From an uncultured Porphyromonas sp. (GTDB lineage Bacteria > Bacteroidota > Bacteroidia > Bacteroidales > Porphyromonadaceae): DNA of 19,420 bases. Positions 13,778-19,420 of the stretch are shown here, one piece after another. The notes beneath the pieces are model-generated. The model had not been told where the DNA came from. It worked only from the letters and a program-made list of their open reading frames with translations, and made no database searches. The stretch lies in the NCBI GenBank assembly GCA_900546675.1, contig URDQ01000040.1, positions 1-19,420 of the forward strand. Direction: 5' to 3'. A program made the translations under genes and the position numbers. Numbering within the stretch: the stretch's first letter is position 1; each line of letters begins with the position of its first letter.

Positions 13778-16285
13778 CTAACTCTTGTAGTAAGTACGCT
13801 TGATACGCGGTGAGAGCTTGGAGATGACTTCGTATGGTATAGTGCCAATGCGCTCTGCGAGGTCACTCACCTGCAAGCCTGGCACACCGAAGATGATTAC
13901 TTCGTCACCCTCTGCGACCTTTCCTTGGAGCGCCGTGAGGTCGACCATACAGGTGTCCATACAGACGTTGCCCACGATCGGACAGAGCGTATCGTGGATC
14001 ATAACGCTCCCCACGCCACAGCTGAAGCGTCTGTCATAACCATCGGCATAGCCAATCGGTATGATACCGATCTGCCCGCCAGGAGCGACCTGCCCACGTC
14101 GTCCGTAGCCAATAGTCTCTCCGTCAGGGATCGTCTTGACCTGTAGGAGCGTGGTGCGCAGCTTAGCGACTGGCTCGAGGGTGAGACTACCCGTAGCACT
14201 AATGCCATATAGTCCTACTCCTAGACGTGCCATATCGTAGTGATGATGGTTGTATCGCTCGATGCCCGCTGTGTTTTGGACGTGACGCAGAGGACGATAA
14301 GAGAGCTGGCTCGTCAGGTAGTCAGCGCCCTCGTCATAGAGGGCAAACTGCTGCTCCGTGAAGTCGCTCATCGTTGGCTCATCGGCAGCCGCCAAGTGAG
14401 TGAAGATACTCTGCACTCGTATCAGTGGCTCCACCTCGTGCAGCGTTTGAGCCAGATGCTCTAGGGTCGCTCTGTCTGGTGTGAAACCAGTACGGTGCAT
14501 GCCTGTGTCTAGCTCGATATGAACAGGATAGTGGCTCAGCCCCTGACGCTCCACATGGCGAGCAAACTCACGAAGTATGCGTTCGTTGTAGATCTCAGGC
14601 TCCAGACGACTCTGCGTCATCACCTCAAAGGCCTCGACCTCGGGGTTCATCACGATAATCGGTAGGAGGATCCCTTTGCTCCGTAGCTCTTTGCCTTCGT
14701 CAGCTAGAGCCACCGCCAGAGCTGCTAGATCTTGTTGCTCCAAGGCTTTTGCCAGTTCATAAGCTCCGATACCATAGCCCTGCGCCTTGGCCATAACGAT
14801 GATACGTGTCTCCGCTGGTAGTAGCGCTTTGTAACTCTTCAAGTTGCTCTCTAGAGCTTCGAGATCAATCTCTAGGGTCGTCTCGTGTACCTGCTTAGCC
14901 AGGTGCTGTACGATACGCTCGAACTGGAACTGTCTGGCACCCTTGACCAGGATCTCCGCCTGACTAATGGTGCCAAGCAGGTCATCGGCAAGGAGCTGGT
15001 CGGTCGTCTCGTAGAAGGCGGTCTCCCCTCCCCCATTCCTCTGGAAGTAGTCCTGATAGTTGCACAGCTCCCGTCCTACACCGATGAAGAGCGTGTGGGG
15101 ATACTGTGCGATCATCTCCCCCACCTGCTTGTAAAGGTCTCGTGGTAGCTGAGCACTCTGTAGGATATCTGAGAGGATGATGACCGCCTGCTGATGCGAA
15201 GTGGCGGTACGCTGCTTCTGAAAGTCTAGCGCGATACGTAGCGAATTGATGTCGTTATTGTACGCATCGTTGATCAGTCGATTGCCCGCCTGTCCCTCCT
15301 TGACCTCTAGTCTCATCTCGATCGCCTCCAGCGTTGCAAAGCGCGCTAGTGCTGCTTGGCGCTGAGCCGTGGTGAGTGGCAGAAGACCAATGAGACAGAG
15401 ACAGTGGGTAGCGTTTTGTATGGAGGCTTGATCCGCAAAGGGAATGGTTACCGTGCTGCTCTCGGTAGCATGGCTAGCTGTAATGGTTGTAGTGCCATCC
15501 CCTGAGTGGCTGTAGGAGACGTGGTAGTAAGCTTTGCCTGGGGTAAGGCTCCATCCGATAGCTTTGTCCGAGAGTCCTAGGTTGTCAATGCCTCGCTGTA
15601 TCTCATCACTATCGGCATCGTAGACAAAGTAGTCGGCATCAACAAAGAGCTGGAGCTTCTCCTCGATCTTCTGATTGAGTGAGACGAAGTTCTCTTGATG
15701 CGCAGCCCCAATGTTGGTCAAGATACCGAGTGTCGGCCTTATGATACGCTGGAGGCGTAGCATCTCCATCGGCATCGATATCCCCGCCTCAAAGATAGCG
15801 AGCGTATGCTCCTCCTCCATATTAAGTATAGATAGCGGGACGCCTAGCTGCGAGTTATAGCTCTTTGGCGAGCGCACGATACGGTAGCAACCTGAGAGGA
15901 GGTGGTAGAGAAACTCCTTGACGACCGTCTTGCCATTGCTCCCCGTGATGCCGATGACTGGGTAGTCGTAACGCATACGCCAGTGACTAGCGATCTGCTG
16001 GAGTGCACGGAGCGTCTCCTGCACCTGTACGATATTAGCATCAGGATAGCGCTCCACGTAGGGCTCGATCGGCTCGCAGATGAAGAAGGCGCGCACCCCA
16101 TGCTCATAGAGCTGGGAGATGTATTTATGTCCGTCGCCCGAGGCGGTACGCATAGCGAAAAAGAGGCTGTCACTCGGAGAGGTGAGCTTACGACTATCGG
16201 TCAGGATATGTCGTATCGGACGCTCATCGACGAGATGCATCTGGATAGGACGAAGGTACTCAAGGATGTTTTGCAGTGTAGACAT
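13778..16285 (-). CDS. Fused MurF-like ligase / alanine racemase
   Basis: This 835-aa fusion joins a Mur-ligase-type N-terminal half (about 1-465) to a PLP alanine racemase (about 470-835), which makes D-alanine for peptidoglycan. The ligase half has the ATP-binding loop GSNGKT (115-120), YNSQLGVP (143-150), NIGAAH (191-196) and DAYNNDINSLR (340-350). Its FEAGISMPMEM region departs from the EMGANHPGEI pattern of stand-alone MurF, so its activity on UDP-MurNAc-tripeptide is uncertain. The racemase half has the PLP lysine in VMAKAQGYG (Lys500), MARLGVGLYG (685-694), the probable catalytic Tyr in IGYGRRG (Tyr727), and GNVCMDTCMVDL. I start at the ATG at 16285, not the in-frame ATG at 16348, because the latter overlaps the GSCFA gene and adds 21 residues unlike the family. 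The gap to the GSCFA stop is 19 nt. Confidence 0.9.
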   Translation of the reverse strand: MSTLQNILEYLRPIQMHLVDERPIRHILTDSRKLTSPSDSLFFAMRTASGDGHKYISQLYEHGVRAFFICEPIEPYVERYPDANIVQVQETLRALQQIASHWRMRYDYPVIGITGSNGKTVVKEFLYHLLSGCYRIVRSPKSYNSQLGVPLSILNMEEEHTLAIFEAGISMPMEMLRLQRIIRPTLGILTNIGAAHQENFVSLNQKIEEKLQLFVDADYFVYDADSDEIQRGIDNLGLSDKAIGWSLTPGKAYYHVSYSHSGDGTTTITASHATESSTVTIPFADQASIQNATHCLCLIGLLPLTTAQRQAALARFATLEAIEMRLEVKEGQAGNRLINDAYNNDINSLRIALDFQKQRTATSHQQAVIILSDILQSAQLPRDLYKQVGEMIAQYPHTLFIGVGRELCNYQDYFQRNGGGETAFYETTDQLLADDLLGTISQAEILVKGARQFQFERIVQHLAKQVHETTLEIDLEALESNLKSYKALLPAETRIIVMAKAQGYGIGAYELAKALEQQDLAALAVALADEGKELRSKGILLPIIVMNPEVEAFEVMTQSRLEPEIYNERILREFARHVERQGLSHYPVHIELDTGMHRTGFTPDRATLEHLAQTLHEVEPLIRVQSIFTHLAAADEPTMSDFTEQQFALYDEGADYLTSQLSYRPLRHVQNTAGIERYNHHHYDMARLGVGLYGISATGSLTLEPVAKLRTTLLQVKTIPDGETIGYGRRGQVAPGGQIGIIPIGYADGYDRRFSCGVGSVMIHDTLCPIVGNVCMDTCMVDLTALQGKVAEGDEVIIFGVPGLQVSDLAERIGTIPYEVISKLSPRIKRTYYKS

Positions 16286-16304
16286 TATAGTTGTGTAATA
16301 GGGG

Positions 16305-17306
16305 TCATAACGATTCGACGATGGAGGGTATGCAGAGCTTCTCGCCATATTGCTTTTGGCAATGTGCTATGCGCTCAGCTATCTGAGCTTGTAGTCGCTC
16401 CGCTCCGTGTGGCGTCTTAGGTCGATGCTGTGAGAGCTTGCGCAGACGCTGAGCCGCCAGACGCATCTCCACCTCACGCACCTCTTGGCTTGCCCAGTAG
16501 GCGACGAAGTGATCTGCGATGTAGGCGACCGCTTCATCAGAGGGGTGAGTCAAGTCACTAGCGTAAAAGCGGTAGTCCCGCAGTTCGTCATACAGGATCT
16601 CATAAGCGGGGAAGTAGTGGCAGGCGGGTAGCTCCCGACAGAGCGTGTCGCAGAGGATACGAAGCTTGCTCTTTGACAAATTGCTCTCGGCCAAGCCGTC
16701 CTGCAGGTAGCGCACGGGACTAACCGTCAGGATCACCTGCAGCGGATGCTTTGTAAGAAGCTGAGAAAGTGTCGCAAGCATACGCTCCTGAAGTAGTTCT
16801 AATGAAAGGTCTCGTCTGTCGAAGAGACGTGCAGGGAGTTGCTGGCAATTTGCCACGGCACGGCCACCCTCTGCCAAGTAGTAGACCTGCGTCGTGCCCA
16901 GTGTGATCCAGAGCCAGTCCGCCTCCGCTAGTCGGCTGTGAGCCGTATGCCATAGCTGAGCGGTCGCCTCTTGCGCCTCATCGAGACTCTCACCATAGAT
17001 CGCACTATGATGGCGCAGACTATAGTAGAGTTCGTCGCGCTCTATAATATAAGGAGTGTAATCGGGTCGGTGCTGCTCATCGAGGAGCAGATCCTCCAGT
17101 GTATCGCAGATACTGATCGGATTGTAGAGCGTACCATAAGGATTGACCAGTACGTCATACCCTAGATGTCTCATATGCTCGCCTATATGCTCACTAAAGC
17201 AGGAGCCAAGCGTCAGGATACGATCCCCATAGCGTCCCGCTATAGCTGTCGGCAGAGGGGCTATCTGAATCGGTGTGAACCACTGTATGGATCGGGAGGT
17301 GAGCAT
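16305..17306 (-). CDS. GSCFA domain-containing protein (SGNH-hydrolase-like)
   Basis: The 333-aa product shows the namesake motif in LTLGSCFSEHIGEHM (GSCF at 34-37), then NPYGTLYNPISI, LWITLGTTQVYYL (LGTTQ at 136-140), LTVSPVRYLQDGL (about 193-205) and DLTHPSDEAV (251-260). GSCFA proteins are placed in the SGNH/GDSL hydrolase clan; by analogy Ser35, Asp251 and His254 would form the catalytic triad, but no substrate is established. There is no signal peptide, so it is probably cytoplasmic. The gene is 19 nt upstream of the murF-alr fusion on the same strand, which hints at a role connected with the cell wall or its precursors; that is inference from context only. Confidence 0.85.
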   Translation of the reverse strand: MLTSRSIQWFTPIQIAPLPTAIAGRYGDRILTLGSCFSEHIGEHMRHLGYDVLVNPYGTLYNPISICDTLEDLLLDEQHRPDYTPYIIERDELYYSLRHHSAIYGESLDEAQEATAQLWHTAHSRLAEADWLWITLGTTQVYYLAEGGRAVANCQQLPARLFDRRDLSLELLQERMLATLSQLLTKHPLQVILTVSPVRYLQDGLAESNLSKSKLRILCDTLCRELPACHYFPAYEILYDELRDYRFYASDLTHPSDEAVAYIADHFVAYWASQEVREVEMRLAAQRLRKLSQHRPKTPHGAERLQAQIAERIAHCQKQYGEKLCIPSIVESL

Positions 17307-17336
17307 CTAGTGAAGTGTCAAGGCGCAGAGCCACCA

Positions 17337-17344
17337 CAAAGGTA
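17337..17344 (-). promoter_or_regulatory. -7 promoter box for the GSCFA/murF-alr unit
   Basis: The minus strand reads TACCTTTG (17344-17337), a perfect TAnnTTTG match 30 nt upstream of the GSCFA start. A matching TTTG at -33 is absent; the bases there belong to the terminator stem of the upstream gene. The box begins two bases after that terminator's T-run. Confidence 0.5.
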
Positions 17345-17345
17345 C

Positions 17346-17381
17346 AAAAAAGCGGGTAGCACTCGTCTGAGCACTACCCGC
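17346..17381 (-). terminator. Rho-independent terminator of the barrel gene pair
   Basis: On the minus strand an 8-bp GC-rich stem GCGGGTAG / CTACCCGC extends through two G-T wobbles to 13 bp around an AGAC loop (17381-17352), followed by six T (17351-17346). It lies about 50 nt after the stop of the barrel gene ending at 17430. Plus-strand termination is unlikely because only TTT follows there. Confidence 0.88.
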
Positions 17382-17429
17382 ATTTCAAAGGGAGTATTGT
17401 ACCCTGATAGTGGATTAGCCAGCTTTACT

Positions 17430-18335
17430 CTAGAAGCGCATCACGATTCCTATCGAGTAGTCTCTCGTGTTAACCTCAGCTTGTGCTGACGGCATGGTAC
17501 TGAGCAGACCGATCTGTCCGAAGAGTCCGAAGAAGCCGTACCCTATCTCGCCACGCAGATCGAGTCCGAAGGGACGCACATTAAGGTCATTGTCCACAAG
17601 TGTATTGACCCGCTCATCGAGCGAGCGTGTGCGAGAGTTTTGCAGACATACGAACTTCGGGACGATCGATAGCGAGCTCCACGCATTCGTCTCACCCCAC
17701 GAGAGCGACAGACCTACGGGCATCTCAATAGTAAGGATACCTAGCTGCGTCCATGAGTAAACCATATCTGTCGACTCCTGCTTTAGGACAGTCAGTCCCT
17801 CATCGTCACGCTGCATAGCGTACTTCTTATCAAAGGCAAAGTTACGCGCTACGAGCGAGGTCCCTAGGTTGAAAGCCCACGGACTACGACCGATCTGAAG
17901 GATGCCATAAACACCAAATTCTCCACGAGTAGAGCCCCAGAAGCGCTGCTTGCCACTCCACTCAGGAGCGGTAAAAAGATTCCAACCGAAGGATGTGACA
18001 AAGTTATAAGAGAAATCTCCTATGAGTGTCTTGTAGATGATGGGTCGCCCGTCCTGCTTATGGACTGTACTGATTCGAGAGCGGTTCCAAGCAGTCTGAC
18101 GGCCACCTCTAGTCCACACCTTATCTATATAGAGTGGCACTTCCTTCTCCTGACCTCCAGGGAGTCGGCTCGCCACCTCTATCTGACTATCTTTCTCACC
18201 TCGCATCACATAGACCGTACGGTCAGCTAGCTGGATCGTATCACACGATGTCCTAGTCTGCCCTGCGACTCCTAGCGTAGAGAGTAGTAGGGTGACTAGC
18301 GCAAATATGGGTAATGTATAAACTCTTGAGTACAT
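17430..18335 (-). CDS. Outer-membrane beta-barrel protein, function unknown
   Basis: The 301-aa product has a signal peptide (about 1-26, ending GVAGQ), a short N-terminal strand-rich region (DTIQLADRTVYVMRGEKDSQIEV) and then about eight to ten amphipathic strands, ending in the outer-membrane-type terminus YSIGIVMRF. No lipobox, T9SS tail or TonB box is seen. I cannot name a family beyond the general small-barrel class of Bacteroidota. It follows the similar barrel gene by 15 nt, so the two form an operon and may be distant paralogues; a strong terminator closes the unit. Confidence 0.72.
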   Translation of the reverse strand: MYSRVYTLPIFALVTLLLSTLGVAGQTRTSCDTIQLADRTVYVMRGEKDSQIEVASRLPGGQEKEVPLYIDKVWTRGGRQTAWNRSRISTVHKQDGRPIIYKTLIGDFSYNFVTSFGWNLFTAPEWSGKQRFWGSTRGEFGVYGILQIGRSPWAFNLGTSLVARNFAFDKKYAMQRDDEGLTVLKQESTDMVYSWTQLGILTIEMPVGLSLSWGETNAWSSLSIVPKFVCLQNSRTRSLDERVNTLVDNDLNVRPFGLDLRGEIGYGFFGLFGQIGLLSTMPSAQAEVNTRDYSIGIVMRF

Positions 18336-18350
18336 AGTTTCGATGCGATA

Positions 18351-19262
18351 TTAGAAGGTGATACTTAGTCCAGCTGTGAGGAGACCCTTGTTGTTGTACC
18401 CGCTCATAGCGTCTTTGACGAGAAGCAACGACTGAGGCGTATAGTGCACGTATAGACCGATGGGTCTAAAGTCGATAAAAGCGCCATAAGTCATCGACAA
18501 GGGCGGTGTAGCCTCTGTCTTGGTGCGCTCCTTGTGTCGATTGCCATACTGCTTGTGCATCACATACTCCTTGTACTTGATCTGTGGGATCACCTCGATG
18601 CCGATGCGCATACGGCTATTCATCATAGGGCGCATTCCCAGCGTGATCGGGAGCGATATGTAGCGTGTCACCAGCTTGCTCTGGCGTAGCCCTATTTCTT
18701 CATCATAGTGGTTCTGTGACAGCCCATTGAACTCTTTATTAGGCGTAAAGTAGTAGCCATCACGCAAACTATAAGTACGCCCCTCGAAAGCAAAGTCAAA
18801 GCCAACGAAGTAGCGTCCCCGTAGGTAATACCTATACCCTATCGGAGCCACCATATAGTGGTTGAAGCAGGGAGTAGCGGCATGGGCGAAGGCATCTCCC
18901 AGCATCATCGTCGAGCCGAAGTAAAGCTTTGGGAAGAGACGTATCGTACCCCAGCGAAAGCTGTTGTCATCGTAGATCCCAAATACACCTCCTATGCCCG
19001 AAAGTCCCTGACGCAACTCACGATCTAGCGAGAATGCGTTCGTCTCCATACGGCGCACACGGTGCTGCTCGTTGTAGTCGACGAGTGTCACGTCGGTCTG
19101 ATCTTTACTAGACTCTATAATGACTTTGTAGTCATCCCGCTCGATGATTGTGTCTGGAGCGAGGGTCGCTAAGGGGGTTGCCTCTAGCCAGCTGGTGGCA
19201 AAGAGTAGGAGCAAGCCTGCTAGCAGACCTTCTCGTAGCGAAGCGTGTAAGTAATACTGCAT
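18351..19262 (-). CDS. Outer-membrane beta-barrel protein, function unknown
   Basis: The 303-aa product has a signal peptide (about 1-28, LLAGLLLLFATSWLEA), then DTIIERDDYKVIIESSKDQT, a layout very like the start of the downstream neighbour (DTI, a strand, KD, a strand). Strand-rich sequence follows (FPKLYFGSTMMLGDAFAHA, YYLRGRYFVGFDFAFEGRTY) and it ends LLTAGLSITF with the C-terminal Phe expected for the BAM pathway. No named family was recognised. As the first gene of the two-gene unit it sits just behind the candidate promoters at the right edge of the window. Confidence 0.72.
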   Translation of the reverse strand: MQYYLHASLREGLLAGLLLLFATSWLEATPLATLAPDTIIERDDYKVIIESSKDQTDVTLVDYNEQHRVRRMETNAFSLDRELRQGLSGIGGVFGIYDDNSFRWGTIRLFPKLYFGSTMMLGDAFAHAATPCFNHYMVAPIGYRYYLRGRYFVGFDFAFEGRTYSLRDGYYFTPNKEFNGLSQNHYDEEIGLRQSKLVTRYISLPITLGMRPMMNSRMRIGIEVIPQIKYKEYVMHKQYGNRHKERTKTEATPPLSMTYGAFIDFRPIGLYVHYTPQSLLLVKDAMSGYNNKGLLTAGLSITF

Positions 19263-19311
19263 AGATAGTAGTTGTGATATGAGTTGGTTAAAACAATGTT
19301 TATTACTTCGA

Positions 19312-19343
19312 CAAAGTTATGAAAATATTGCTGTTCGATAAAG
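19312..19343 (-). promoter_or_regulatory. Candidate promoter of the barrel gene pair
   Basis: On the minus strand a perfect -7 box TAACTTTG (19319-19312) is preceded, after 20 nt, by CTTT (19343-19340), a partial match to TTTG. Transcription would begin about 19306, leaving a leader of about 44 nt. A second perfect TAnnTTTG match, TACATTTG (19406-19399), lies further upstream, but its -33 position falls outside the window. The rest of 19263-19420 is AT-rich with no gene seen. Confidence 0.5.
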
Positions 19344-19420
19344 AGTTCCTCTGTTGGAAAACTTATCGCACATTCCAGTGTCAAGTGCAACACACTTACA
19401 AATGTAGGAAAAAAACTTCA

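Noticed and set aside
16286..16348. Longer N-terminus for the murF-alr fusion starting at 16348
   Set aside because: It would overlap the GSCFA gene end by 44 nt and add 21 residues unlike the family; the ATG at 16285 gives the normal MurF-type start.
15902..16420. 172-codon plus-strand frame antisense to murF-alr and the GSCFA gene
   Set aside because: It spans the junction of two convincing minus-strand genes and its product looks like no protein family.

Overview
The window looks like chromosomal DNA from a Bacteroidales bacterium, most likely a Porphyromonas species of the higher-GC asaccharolytica/uenonis type. The evidence is a secreted protease with a type IX secretion (T9SS) sorting tail, Bacteroidota-style promoters (TAnnTTTG at -7 with a TTG-type -33 box 20 nt upstream), a fused MurF-alanine racemase, a GSCFA-family protein, a DUF4494 protein and split formiminotransferase/cyclodeaminase genes. 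The species call is inference; no rRNA or other marker gene is present.

Left part (1-8656, plus strand). A possible tail of an upstream gene (1-111) is followed at once by an imperfect GC-rich inverted repeat (115-198), then a promoter and a leader of about 195 nt. Next come a trypsin-like T9SS protease (470-3343), a secreted Tyr/Trp-rich protein with a Ser/Arg-rich tail (3449-4912), a FadL/OmpP1-like outer-membrane barrel (5012-6628) and an EcsC-like protein (6651-7364). The first three are separated by hairpins; the last two are tightly spaced. A DUF4494 gene with its own promoter and terminator (7452-7904) and a YggS/PLPBP gene (7991-8656) follow.

Middle part (8729-13640, minus strand). 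This is a histidine-degradation operon read ftcD - [four-helix-bundle gene] - hutI - fchA - hutH, ending in a hairpin terminator at 8729-8762. Together the enzymes deaminate histidine to urocanate, open imidazolonepropionate to formiminoglutamate, move the formimino group to tetrahydrofolate, and cyclise it to methenyl-THF. Urocanase (hutU), which supplies HutI's substrate, is not in the window. Between ftcD and hutI sits a small Avd/S23-like four-helix-bundle gene bounded by exact tandem heptamers: eight TTAGANN units on one side and five TCTAANN units, in inverted orientation, on the other. The heptamers run into the start and stop of the small gene and into the start of hutI. This is the most unusual structure in the window.

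Right part (13778-19420, minus strand). A GSCFA protein gene and a murF-alr fusion form a two-gene unit. Upstream of it are two consecutive outer-membrane beta-barrel genes closed by a strong terminator, immediately followed by the likely -7 box of the GSCFA gene. The last 158 nt hold candidate promoters for the barrel pair. I saw no tRNA, rRNA, CRISPR array, transposase or integrase gene.
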